Source: Shuttleworthia sp045545575
GTDB taxonomy: Bacteria; Bacillota; Clostridia; Lachnospirales; Lachnospiraceae
Direction: 5' to 3'
DNA length: 6,950 bases
Assembly: GCA_045545575.1 (NCBI GenBank)
Contig: JAZQBE010000002.1
Coordinates: 1 to 6,950 of the forward strand
Both the position numbers and the translations under genes were made by a program. The notes under the pieces are model-generated. The model saw only the letters and a list, made by a program, of their open reading frames with translations, searched no databases and had not been told where the DNA came from. Numbering within the stretch: the stretch's first letter is position 1; each line of letters begins with the position of its first letter. This document shows positions 1-6,672 of this stretch, piece after piece.

Positions 1-96
1 GATATGAAACATATCCTGCTTGTCGGCGGCGGCATGCTGATGCTTGCGCTCGCCGGGCTCTTCTTCGGCGTCATGGGCGGCGTCTACGGCGCGAAG
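1..96. repeat. Artefactual 96-bp direct repeat, copy 1
   Basis: These 96 bases are identical to 182-277, at an offset of exactly 181. In this copy the reading frame runs from ATG at 4 through the same 31 codons as the real gene, then into adapter sequence, and stops at TGA 124-126. It therefore encodes only a chimeric 40-residue peptide. The two copies are separated by precisely one adapter length, so I read this copy as an assembly artefact from read-through of a short insert. It is not a genomic duplication. The identity is seen directly; the cause is inferred. Confidence 0.9.
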
Positions 97-181
97 AAGT
101 CGGATCGTAGCCATGTCGTTCTGTGAGCCAAGGAGTTGTCAGGAGCTTTTGTCTTCCTAAGACCGCCTTGGCCTCCGACTT
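97..181. other. DNBSEQ (BGI/MGI) sequencing adapter with barcode
   Basis: From memory this matches the standard BGI/MGI adapter pair. Bases 97-138 start AAGTCGGATCGTAGCC and end CCAAGGAGTTG, which is the 42-nt read-2 adapter. Bases 149-181, read on the minus strand, start AAGTCGGAGGCC and end GGAAGACAA, which is the read-1 adapter, with one extra G compared with the form I remember. The 10 bases between them, 139-148 (TCAGGAGCTT), sit where the sample barcode belongs. The ends AAGTCGGA and TCCGACTT are inverted copies, as expected for the adapter's paired arms. This is non-biological sequence and should be trimmed together with 1-96. Confidence 0.95.
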
Positions 182-277
182 GATATGAAACATATCCTGC
201 TTGTCGGCGGCGGCATGCTGATGCTTGCGCTCGCCGGGCTCTTCTTCGGCGTCATGGGCGGCGTCTACGGCGCGAAG
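182..277. repeat. Genuine copy of the 96-bp duplicated segment
   Basis: This segment is identical to 1-96 but here continues in frame into the ABC exporter gene, so it is the authentic genomic copy. It encodes a hydrophobic helix (VGGGMLMLALAGLFFG) that corresponds to a transmembrane segment of the exporter. It marks the true left edge of genomic sequence in this contig. Confidence 0.85.
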
Positions 278-1825
278 GCATCGACCGGATTTGCGAGGAA
301 CCTCCGGAGAGCCATGTTTACGAATATCGAGACGTTTTCATTTTCCAATATCGACCGGTTTTCGACATCCGGTCTGGTCACGCGCCTGACGACGGACGTC
401 ACCAACGTGCAGAACGCCTACCAGATGATCCTGCGCATGGGCATGCGGTCGCCGGCATCGCTGATTGTGGCCATGATCATGGCCTTTACGATCAGTCCGC
501 GGCTGGCGATGATCTACGTGGGCGTGGTCATCCTCCTCGGCGCGGGCCTGTTCGGCGTCGCGATTTCGGTGCACAAGATCTTCGAGAAGATCTTCACCGA
601 GTACGACAACATGAACGAGAGCGTGCAGGAAAACGTAACGGGCATCCGCGTGGTCAAAGCCTACGTGCGCGAGGCCTATGAGAAGAGCAAGTTCGCAGAG
701 ACGTCCATCGGCCTGATGAAGAAGTTCGTCCACGCCGAGAGCATCCTGGCCTTAAACGGCCCGATGATGATGGCCTCCGCCTATGGCAGCATGATGCTGA
801 TTTCCTGGTTCGGCGCCCACATGATCATCCAGAACGAGCTGACCACCGGCAATCTGATGAGCCTGATGACCTACAGCATGAACATCCTGATGAGCCTGAT
901 GATGCTGTCTATGGCCTTCGTGATGATCACCATGTCCATGGCCAGCGTCCGCCGAATCGCGGAGGTTCTGCAGGAGGATCCGACCATCACGAATCCCGAA
1001 CAGCCGGCGGAAGAAGTCGAAAACGGCGCGATCCGCTTCGACCACGTGTCCTTCGCCTATCACGAGGGCAGCAAGGAATATGTCTTAAACGACATCAATC
1101 TCGACATTCGAAGCGGCGAAACCATCGGCATCATCGGAAGCACGGGCTCCGCGAAAACCTCGCTGGTGAATCTGATTTCCCGCCTGTACGACGTGTCGAA
1201 GGGCGAGCTTTCGGTGGGCGGAAAGAACGTGAAGGATTACGACCTCGTGACGCTGCGCGACAACGTCTCCGTGGTGCTGCAGAAGAACGTCCTCTTCTCC
1301 GGAACCATCTACGACAACCTGCGCTGGGGCGATCCCGACGCGACGGACGAAGAGTGCCGGCACGCCTGCCGCTTGGCCTGCGCCGACGAATTCATCGAGC
1401 GCTTCCCGGATGGGTACAACACCCGCATCGAGCAGGGCGGAACCAACGTCTCCGGCGGACAGCGCCAGCGCCTGTGCATTGCCCGGGCGCTGCTGAAAAA
1501 GCCGAAGGTGCTGATCTTAGACGACAGCACCAGCGCGGTGGACACCGCCACCGACGCGAAGATCCGCAAGGCCTTCCGCGAGGAAATCCCGGGCACGACG
1601 AAGCTGATCATCGCCCAGCGCGTGTCCTCGGTGCAGGACGCGGACCGCATCATCGTGATGGATGAGGGACGGATCAACGGCATCGGCACCCACGAGGAGC
1701 TGCTCGCAAACAATGAAATCTACCGCGATGTCTACGAGTCGCAGACAGGCGGCGGCGGAGACTTCGACGAGGCGGCGCGCAGCGACGCAGCCGTTTCACA
1801 GCAGAACGGAAAGGAGGAAGCGTAA
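182..1825 (+). CDS. ABC exporter half-transporter, degenerate NBD subunit (5'-truncated)
   Basis: Type IV (multidrug/lipid-type) ABC exporter half-transporter, probably the LmrC/BmrC-like partner of a heterodimer in the cytoplasmic membrane. Counting from ATG 185, a transmembrane domain (about residues 1-255, helices near 4-28, 90-104, 107-128, 190-215, 224-250) precedes the nucleotide-binding domain (about 281-520). Visible motifs: A-loop Tyr292, Walker A GSTGSAKT (318-325, Ala where the usual last Gly sits), Q-loop Gln366, signature VSGGQ (422-426), Walker B VLILDD (442-447), D-loop SAVD (450-453). The catalytic Glu is Asp447 and the H-loop His is Gln478, so its own Walker site should be degenerate. 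ATG 185 is unlikely to be the true start: family members carry roughly 50-60 more N-terminal residues including TM1, no ribosome site precedes 185, and upstream is adapter. GAT 182-184 is probably an in-frame genomic codon. The stop overlaps the next start (TAATG). The substrate cannot be told from sequence. Confidence 0.93.
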   Translation, partial: DMKHILLVGGGMLMLALAGLFFGVMGGVYGAKASTGFARNLRRAMFTNIETFSFSNIDRFSTSGLVTRLTTDVTNVQNAYQMILRMGMRSPASLIVAMIMAFTISPRLAMIYVGVVILLGAGLFGVAISVHKIFEKIFTEYDNMNESVQENVTGIRVVKAYVREAYEKSKFAETSIGLMKKFVHAESILALNGPMMMASAYGSMMLISWFGAHMIIQNELTTGNLMSLMTYSMNILMSLMMLSMAFVMITMSMASVRRIAEVLQEDPTITNPEQPAEEVENGAIRFDHVSFAYHEGSKEYVLNDINLDIRSGETIGIIGSTGSAKTSLVNLISRLYDVSKGELSVGGKNVKDYDLVTLRDNVSVVLQKNVLFSGTIYDNLRWGDPDATDEECRHACRLACADEFIERFPDGYNTRIEQGGTNVSGGQRQRLCIARALLKKPKVLILDDSTSAVDTATDAKIRKAFREEIPGTTKLIIAQRVSSVQDADRIIVMDEGRINGIGTHEELLANNEIYRDVYESQTGGGGDFDEAARSDAAVSQQNGKEEA

Positions 1826-3723
1826 TGCCCAGACCCCAGGCCAGACCCATGCAAAAGGGTGATTTCAAAAAAAGCGCAGGCACGATGAAGCGCCTGTTCG
1901 CCTTCCTGTTTTCCAACTATGCCCCGGCGCTGATCGCCGTGGGCGTCTGCATCGTCGTCCACGTGCTGGCCAACACCCGCGGAACGCTGTTTATGCAGAC
2001 CTTAATCGACGTCTACATCCTGCCGATGATCGGCGCCGAGAATCCCGATTACGCGCCCTTGGCCGGCGCCATCGGCATGATGGTCCTGATCTACGGTGTC
2101 GGCATCGTGGCGTCGTTAGCCCAGAGCCTGATCATGGCGCGGGTTACCCAGGGCACCTTGGACAAGCTGCGCCGGGCCATGTTCGAGCACATGGAGGACC
2201 TGCCGATCCGCTATTTCGACACCCACGCCCACGGTGACATCATGTCGATGTACACCAACGACATCGATACGCTGCGGCAGATGGTCTCCCAGAGCTTACC
2301 GCAGTTTTTGAACAGCCTGATCACCATCGTGACCGTGTTCATCTGCATGGTACGGCTGTCGCTTCCCCTGACGGGGCTGACGATTCTGATGGTCGTCGTG
2401 ATGCTATTCGCGACGAAATACATCGCCGGCCGCTCCGGCAAGTACTACATGGCGCAGCAGAAGGACCTCGCGAAGGTCAACGCCCACATCGAGGAGATCA
2501 TGAACGGCCAGAAGGTGGTGCAGGTCTTCAACCACGAGCCCCAGGCCATCGAGGAGTTCGTCGCGTTAAATGACCAGCTGTGCGATTCCGCCAACAACGC
2601 GAACAAGTACGCCAGTGTGCTGATGCCGGTCAACGCGCAGATCGGCAACATCAGCTACGTGCTGTCGGCCGTGGCGGGCGGCATCTTAGCCATCGTTTTC
2701 GGCAACTTAAGCCTGGGTTCCCTGGCCTCCTTCCTGACCTTCAACCGCAGCTTCTCCATGCCCATCAACCAGGTCAGCCAGCAGCTGAACTTCATCGTCA
2801 TGGCCATGGCCGGCGCGAACCGCATCTTTACGCTGCTTGACGAGGAGCCGGAGACGGACGACGGCTACGTCGGCTTAGTCAACGCCCGTGTGAACAACCA
2901 GGGTCAGGTGATCGAGACGAAGGAACGCACCGGACAGTGGGCGTGGAAGCACTACCACAAGGCCGACGACACCACCACCTACCAGATGCAGGCCGGCGAA
3001 GTGGTCTACGACGGGGTGGACTTCGGCTACGTGCCCGAAAAGCAGATCCTCTATGATATCGACATCCACGCGATGCCGGGCCAGAAGATCGCCTTCGTCG
3101 GCGCCACCGGCGCGGGCAAGACCACGATCATCAACCTGATCAACCGCTTCTACGATATTGAAGACGGAAAGATCCGCATAGACGGCATCAACGTCAACAA
3201 GATCAAAAAAGCGGACCTGCGCCGCTCCATGGGCCTGGTGCTGCAGGACACCAACCTGTTCACTGGAACCGTGGCCGACAACATCCGCTTCGGCAAGCTC
3301 GACGCCACCGACGAAGAAGTGGTGGCAGCGGCAAAGCTGGCCAACGCCGACGGCTTCATCCGCCGCCTGCCGGAAGGCTACGACACGATGCTCACCGGAA
3401 ACGGCGCGAACTTAAGCCAGGGACAGCGCCAGCTTCTGGCCATCGCCCGGGCAGCGATCTACAACCCGCCGGTGCTGGTCTTAGACGAGGCGACCTCCTC
3501 CTTCGATACCCGTACCGAGAAGCTGGTGCAGGAAGGCCTGGACGCCCTGATGAAAGGACGCACCTCCTTCGTCATCGCCCACCGCCTTTCCACGATCCGC
3601 AACTCCGACTGCATCATGGTCATGGACCAGGGACGCATCATCGAGCGGGGCAGCCACGACGAACTGATCGCCCAGCAGGGGAAATATTATCAGCTGTATA
3701 CGGGAAAAGTTGTGAATGCGTAA
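1825..3723 (+). CDS. ABC exporter half-transporter, catalytic NBD subunit (LmrD/BmrD-like)
   Basis: 632-residue ABC exporter subunit, complete, and the predicted heterodimer partner of the preceding gene. The membrane domain has helices near residues 30-50, 79-103, 158-178, 181-200, 265-292 and 296-330. The NBD spans about 391-628: A-loop Tyr402, Walker A GATGAGKT (426-433), Q-loop Gln474, signature LSQGQ (530-534, Gln for the first Gly), Walker B VLVLDE (550-555) with catalytic Glu555, D-loop SSFD (558-561), H-loop His586. Its Walker site is canonical and its signature altered, the exact complement of the first subunit. This is the pattern known from TM287/288 and BmrCD. Residues about 341-390 form a linker of some 50 residues between membrane domain and NBD, longer than in homodimeric exporters; BmrD-type subunits also have an extension. 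ATG 1825 is supported by AAGGAGG at 1811-1817, 7 nt upstream, and by the one-base overlap, which suggests coupled translation. The transported substrate is unknown. Confidence 0.95.
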   Translation: MPRPQARPMQKGDFKKSAGTMKRLFAFLFSNYAPALIAVGVCIVVHVLANTRGTLFMQTLIDVYILPMIGAENPDYAPLAGAIGMMVLIYGVGIVASLAQSLIMARVTQGTLDKLRRAMFEHMEDLPIRYFDTHAHGDIMSMYTNDIDTLRQMVSQSLPQFLNSLITIVTVFICMVRLSLPLTGLTILMVVVMLFATKYIAGRSGKYYMAQQKDLAKVNAHIEEIMNGQKVVQVFNHEPQAIEEFVALNDQLCDSANNANKYASVLMPVNAQIGNISYVLSAVAGGILAIVFGNLSLGSLASFLTFNRSFSMPINQVSQQLNFIVMAMAGANRIFTLLDEEPETDDGYVGLVNARVNNQGQVIETKERTGQWAWKHYHKADDTTTYQMQAGEVVYDGVDFGYVPEKQILYDIDIHAMPGQKIAFVGATGAGKTTIINLINRFYDIEDGKIRIDGINVNKIKKADLRRSMGLVLQDTNLFTGTVADNIRFGKLDATDEEVVAAAKLANADGFIRRLPEGYDTMLTGNGANLSQGQRQLLAIARAAIYNPPVLVLDEATSSFDTRTEKLVQEGLDALMKGRTSFVIAHRLSTIRNSDCIMVMDQGRIIERGSHDELIAQQGKYYQLYTGKVVNA

Positions 3724-3726
3724 AAG

Positions 3727-4566
3727 ATGAAAAATATCCCGCTTAACACAAGGGCGCCTGCTGCCCCGAAGGACCCGGGGCGGCAGGCTGAATCCGGCCG
3801 GAAACGCATTGTTCTTTTAGACGAGCTGCGCGGTCTTACGCTGATCAGCATGATCCTCTACCACTTGATGTGGGACCTGGTTTATGTTGTGGGAATATCC
3901 ATGCCCTGGTACCACAGCTATGGCGCCTACGTCTGGCAGCAGAGCATCTGCTGGACCTTTATCCTGCTATCGGGCTTTTGCTGGTCCTTTGGCCGCCGGC
4001 CGCTTCGGCGGGGCATGGCCGTTTTCCTTTGCGGACTGGCGGTGTCGGCTGTAACACTCCTGCTGGGAGAGGCGTATGCCGTTCGTTTCGGAGTGCTGAC
4101 GCTGATCGGCTCATCCATGCTGCTGATGGTTCCGCTGGATTTTGTGCTGAACCGGGCATTCGGCAGGATGTCATCCCGCCCGCTGAGGAAAGGACTTGCG
4201 GTCGTATTGACCGTTCTGTGCTTTGTTCTGTTCTGGCAGAGCAAAAAAGGCGGCGGTTTTCTGCCGGCGGATTTCCCCAGGAACCTGGTTACCGCTTATC
4301 TTGGCTTTCCGCCGCAGGACTTTTATTCCACGGACTACTTTCCCCTGGTGCCCTGGTTTTTCCTGTATTTGACGGGGTATCTGCTTCACAGGCTCTGGCA
4401 GGCTTTTGACACCCCGGATTCTGTGTGCGCTGCGGTGGATGACTTTGCCTGCGTTTTACACATGCCGCCCCTGGCCTTTCTCGGCAGGCACTGTCTGTTG
4501 CTCTACATGCTTCACCAGCCTGTGCTGTACGGAATCTCCATTCTGATTGGCCTGTTTTGGTCCTGA
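3727..4566 (+). CDS. DUF1624 / heparan-alpha-glucosaminide N-acetyltransferase-like membrane protein
   Basis: 279-residue polytopic membrane protein. After a hydrophilic N-terminus (1-27) comes LDELRG (31-36) with YH at 45-46 in the first helix. Hydrophobic segments follow near 38-58, 70-88, 97-114, 121-140, 157-170, 207-222 and 255-277. The RIVLLDELRG start, the FGVLTLIGSSMLL stretch (121-133) and the FLGRHCLLLYMLHQPVLYGI C-terminus fit the DUF1624/HGSNAT-type catalytic domain as I recall it. Human HGSNAT acetylates a sugar across the lysosomal membrane; bacterial members are mostly uncharacterised, so an acyl-transfer role is inference. It begins 3 nt after the exporter stop. No clear Shine-Dalgarno lies before ATG 3727 and no better in-frame start is evident, so it may depend on ribosomes terminating on the exporter gene. 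Codon choice differs from the exporter genes, with many TTT and TTG codons. A terminator follows 33 nt after the stop. Confidence 0.85.
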   Translation: MKNIPLNTRAPAAPKDPGRQAESGRKRIVLLDELRGLTLISMILYHLMWDLVYVVGISMPWYHSYGAYVWQQSICWTFILLSGFCWSFGRRPLRRGMAVFLCGLAVSAVTLLLGEAYAVRFGVLTLIGSSMLLMVPLDFVLNRAFGRMSSRPLRKGLAVVLTVLCFVLFWQSKKGGGFLPADFPRNLVTAYLGFPPQDFYSTDYFPLVPWFFLYLTGYLLHRLWQAFDTPDSVCAAVDDFACVLHMPPLAFLGRHCLLLYMLHQPVLYGISILIGLFWS

Positions 4567-4587
4567 CCGCTGTGAACGCTGTGAAGT

Positions 4588-4633
4588 AAAAAAAGTAAGG
4601 GCTCCGGCAGGTGTGCCGGAGCCCTTGTTTGTT
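4588..4633. terminator. Bidirectional intrinsic terminator between convergent operons
   Basis: A perfect 11-bp stem, GGGCTCCGGCA (4599-4609) pairing with TGCCGGAGCCC (4614-4624), closes a GGTG loop. On the plus strand it is followed by TTGTTTGTT. On the minus strand it is followed by TTAC and then seven T (the A run at 4588-4594). It lies 33 nt past the plus-strand gene stop at 4566 and 27 nt past the minus-strand stop at 4651, so one hairpin probably serves both convergent operons. The T tract is better in the minus direction. Confidence 0.9.
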
Positions 4634-4650
4634 CCGTTTATCTGAACAGA

Positions 4651-5478
4651 TTATTTCTTCTTATTCTTCTTCAGCAGCCAAAGCGCCAGCGCGCACACGG
4701 CGACGACCGCTGCCACCGGGATGACGATGACGGCGACGCTTACCCAGGCCGGGGTCGAATGAACCGGTTCGGGGACATTCTGCGGATCGGTCCAGTCGGT
4801 AACCTGGCGGGTATCCCGCACCGGCTTTCCATTCGGATACACTTCTTCTTCCGCAGCCCCGGGCTCGTCGATCAGGAACCAGAAGTTACGCCAGCCGACA
4901 TAGTAGCTGGCATAGCCCCATTTCCGGCCTTCCTCATCCGTGAAGGTGCGGGAATAGCCCGGTGCTTCGCCGTAGGTATCGATGTTGGCGGTGATTTCGC
5001 CGCCGGGATAATCCCAGATGCACAGGTTCGGATGATCCTCGTCAATCGCCGCGGTCCCGCTTTCCTGAACGGTTTCATAATCCTTCAGGAATTCGATGCT
5101 GTCATAGGCCACGTAGGCGAAGTCCAGATTTGCCCAGCCGCTTTTGCCGGAGGCGCTGATTTCCGCCGTCGGCTCGGTGTATCCCCAGATTCTGCCGTCC
5201 TTGTCCGTGTAGGTGTTGTAGACAAAGAATTTCGTGCCGTTTTCCAGGCTGTTGACGTTGGTGTTGTTTTCCGGGCTCTTCAGCAGATACAGCTTGTCCT
5301 GCGGGCTGTTGGCGATGTAATAGCGATTTTCCGTAGGACATTCCGAGGAATGGCTTTGGTAGAAGCTGTCCTCCGGCTCGTAGATGACGTCGGCGCGCGC
5401 GGTCAGCGCCGGCCCAAAGGAGCACAGAAACAGTGCGGCTAAGACAGACAGCAGGATGGTGTGACGGATTTGTTTCAT
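4651..5478 (-). CDS. Secreted, C-terminally membrane-anchored protein with two SH3-like repeats
   Basis: 275 residues. A signal peptide (basic MKQIRH, hydrophobic 8-25, likely cleavage after ARA at 27-29) is followed by an extracellular region. One C-terminal transmembrane helix (about 245-269) ends in KKNKKK, giving a type I topology with the body outside the cell. The ectodomain has two related SH3-like segments. The first, about 53-125, contains TDKDGRIWGY (91-100); the second, about 148-205, contains TDEEGRKWGY (180-189). Bacterial SH3-type domains often bind cell wall or protein ligands, but no ligand can be named here. The linker 206-244 is acidic, then Pro-rich. There is no LPXTG motif. 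ATG 5478 is preceded by AAGGAGG (5484-5490) at 5-nt spacing and overlaps the upstream radical SAM stop by 4 bases (ATGA), so the two genes are almost certainly co-translated. I know similar conserved proteins from gut Clostridia but no established function. Confidence 0.82.
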   Translation of the reverse strand: MKQIRHTILLSVLAALFLCSFGPALTARADVIYEPEDSFYQSHSSECPTENRYYIANSPQDKLYLLKSPENNTNVNSLENGTKFFVYNTYTDKDGRIWGYTEPTAEISASGKSGWANLDFAYVAYDSIEFLKDYETVQESGTAAIDEDHPNLCIWDYPGGEITANIDTYGEAPGYSRTFTDEEGRKWGYASYYVGWRNFWFLIDEPGAAEEEVYPNGKPVRDTRQVTDWTDPQNVPEPVHSTPAWVSVAVIVIPVAAVVAVCALALWLLKKNKKK

Positions 5479-6581
5479 GAGGGCCTCCTTAACTCTTCCA
5501 TAATCTGTTCCACTTTTTCTCTTTGGGTAAACAGTACGCAGCCGCCGGTATGGGCTGCGGAAAGCACGTGTTCTTCGCGAAGGGCGTCAAACAGGCGGGA
5601 ATGAATGGCCTCCTTCAGGGAGGTCGTTTTGACATTCACGTCCGAATAGGGCGAGAAGGGGCAGGGTTCGGCGCCGCCGTGGGAATTGATGTGGAAGAAT
5701 TCCCGCCCGGCCGCCATGCAGCCGCCCATCGCCAGCTCGTCGCCGGGGAAGGAGAGCAGCACGACGTCGTCGTATGTCCGGCGAAGCTGGTCAATCGCCT
5801 GCGCCATCGCCTCGCGCTCCGCATCGCCGGGGGCTAAGTGCGCGGCTTCTTCCGTGACCGGGACGAATTCCACATAGATGATCAGCTTGCAGCCCTGCGC
5901 GGCCAGGCCGCGGACAAAGTCCGGCGACGTGATTTCGCGGTAGTTTTCCGTGGTGGCGGTGATGGACGCGCCGAAGATCTCGCCCTTGTCGAGGAACTTT
6001 TTCATATTCGCGGTGACCAGGTCATAGACGCCGGTTCCGCGGCGGGCGTCGGTGATGTCCTTTCCGCCTTCGATGCTTAAGACCGGGATCAGGTTCCGGC
6101 AGGAATCAAACAGCGCATAATAGCGGTCGTCGACAAACGTGCCGTTGGTAAAGACAGGGAAGAGGATGTTCTTCATGGTGCCGGCCGCTTCGATCACGTC
6201 TCTGCGCATCAGCGGCTCGCCTCCGGCAAGCATGATGAAGCTGATGCCCAGGTCATCGGCCTCCTGAAACACCCGGAGCCATTCGTCCTTGCTGAGCTGC
6301 TCGACGGGTTCGGTATCGACGGTGGCATTGCTGCAGCGCGAGTAGCAGCCCGCGCAGTGCAGGTTGCAGCTCGAGGTGATGCTCGCGATCAGGAATCCCG
6401 GCACGTGAAGGCCTTCGTCTTCCAGCTTCATGCGCCGCCGGGACGCCAGCTTGCTCGCGGCGGCGAACCGCGCCATGAAGGCGCTTTCCTTCGGATTCTT
6501 CAGGGTCGCTTTGATGGTGTCGGCAATGATGTTTTCAACGCCCTGCTCAATGTGCTTCTGCAGATCGAACGCTGTTTGCAT
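5475..6581 (-). CDS. Radical SAM protein with SPASM/twitch-like C-terminus
   Basis: 368 residues from ATG 6581. The radical SAM core begins near residue 60. The cluster motif C72-x3-C76-x2-C79 (CNLHCAGC) would bind the [4Fe-4S] that cleaves S-adenosylmethionine, with another Cys at 83. GGEP (120-123) is the SAM-binding motif. The C-terminal region has Cys288 (GGCMAAG), Cys307 (EPCPF) and Cys348 (GGCVLF), resembling SPASM/twitch regions that hold an auxiliary Fe-S cluster, though with few Cys. Residues 1-57 are an uncharacterised helical extension. A longer frame opens at GTG 6590, but the Shine-Dalgarno AAAGGAG (6596-6590) overlaps that GTG and sits 8 nt from ATG 6581, so I chose the latter. 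SPASM-type enzymes commonly modify peptides or proteins, yet the substrate is unknown and no short precursor-peptide gene is visible. The only partner is the overlapping secreted-protein gene downstream. Confidence 0.88.
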   Translation of the reverse strand: MQTAFDLQKHIEQGVENIIADTIKATLKNPKESAFMARFAAASKLASRRRMKLEDEGLHVPGFLIASITSSCNLHCAGCYSRCSNATVDTEPVEQLSKDEWLRVFQEADDLGISFIMLAGGEPLMRRDVIEAAGTMKNILFPVFTNGTFVDDRYYALFDSCRNLIPVLSIEGGKDITDARRGTGVYDLVTANMKKFLDKGEIFGASITATTENYREITSPDFVRGLAAQGCKLIIYVEFVPVTEEAAHLAPGDAEREAMAQAIDQLRRTYDDVVLLSFPGDELAMGGCMAAGREFFHINSHGGAEPCPFSPYSDVNVKTTSLKEAIHSRLFDALREEHVLSAAHTGGCVLFTQREKVEQIMEELRRPS

Positions 6582-6589
6582 CGGACACA

Positions 6590-6596
6590 CTCCTTT
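6590..6596 (-). promoter_or_regulatory. Ribosome binding site fixing the radical SAM start
   Basis: On the minus strand AAAGGAG (6596-6590) lies 8 nt before ATG 6581. It overlaps the alternative GTG 6590-6588, making that longer start unlikely. Confidence 0.85.
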
Positions 6597-6608
6597 CCTT
6601 TATAAGAC

Positions 6609-6637
6609 AATATACATCAACCGAACGGCGCGGTCTA
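6609..6637 (-). promoter_or_regulatory. Candidate sigma-70/sigma-A promoter for the radical SAM operon
   Basis: On the minus strand there is a -35 candidate TAGACC (6637-6632, 4 of 6 matches to TTGACA). After a 17-nt spacer comes a -10 candidate TATATT (6614-6609, 5 of 6 matches to TATAAT). Transcription would begin near 6602, just before the ribosome site, leaving a very short leader. The two hairpins to its right lie upstream of it and so outside the transcript. A prediction by eye only. Confidence 0.55.
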
Positions 6638-6641
6638 TACC

Positions 6642-6672
6642 TTTTGCCGCGATTAAGGAAATCGCGGCAAAA
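6642..6672. terminator. Perfect 12-bp hairpin flanked by A4/T4, possible bidirectional terminator
   Basis: TTTTGCCGCGAT (6642-6653) and ATCGCGGCAAAA (6661-6672) are exact inverted copies around a 7-nt loop, TAAGGAA. A GC-rich stem closed by a four-base A/T run on each side is terminator-like in both directions. The U run is short and I see no gene on the right that it would obviously end. It could insulate the operon promoter from transcription coming through the repeat array, or be a protein-binding palindrome. The structure is certain, its role is not. Confidence 0.55.

Noticed and set aside
97..181. Miniature mobile element with 8-bp terminal inverted repeats and a 96-bp direct repeat
   Set aside because: The inverted ends and internal sequence match the sequencing adapter arms with a barcode slot, and a 96-bp target duplication would be far longer than any transposon makes.
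185..187. ATG 185 as the true start of the first ABC subunit
   Set aside because: It falls inside the membrane domain by comparison with the family, has no ribosome site, and is preceded by adapter sequence. The real start lies outside the assembled sequence.
3870..4409. 179-codon plus-strand open frame
   Set aside because: It lies in another frame inside the DUF1624-like gene, whose own frame gives coherent membrane helices and family motifs.
4759..5442. 227-codon plus-strand open frame
   Set aside because: It lies antisense within the secreted SH3-repeat protein, which has a signal peptide, anchor helix, ribosome site and operon overlap. The long antisense frame is explained by GC-rich codon bias.
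5475..6581. RiPP biosynthesis locus centred on the radical SAM protein
   Set aside because: No short Cys- or Gly-rich precursor gene, RRE domain, peptidase or dedicated transporter is visible next to it. The ABC exporter is in a separate convergent operon.
6582..6590. GTG 6590 as start of the radical SAM gene
   Set aside because: The Shine-Dalgarno overlaps this codon, whereas ATG 6581 lies at an ideal 8-nt spacing. Only three residues are affected.
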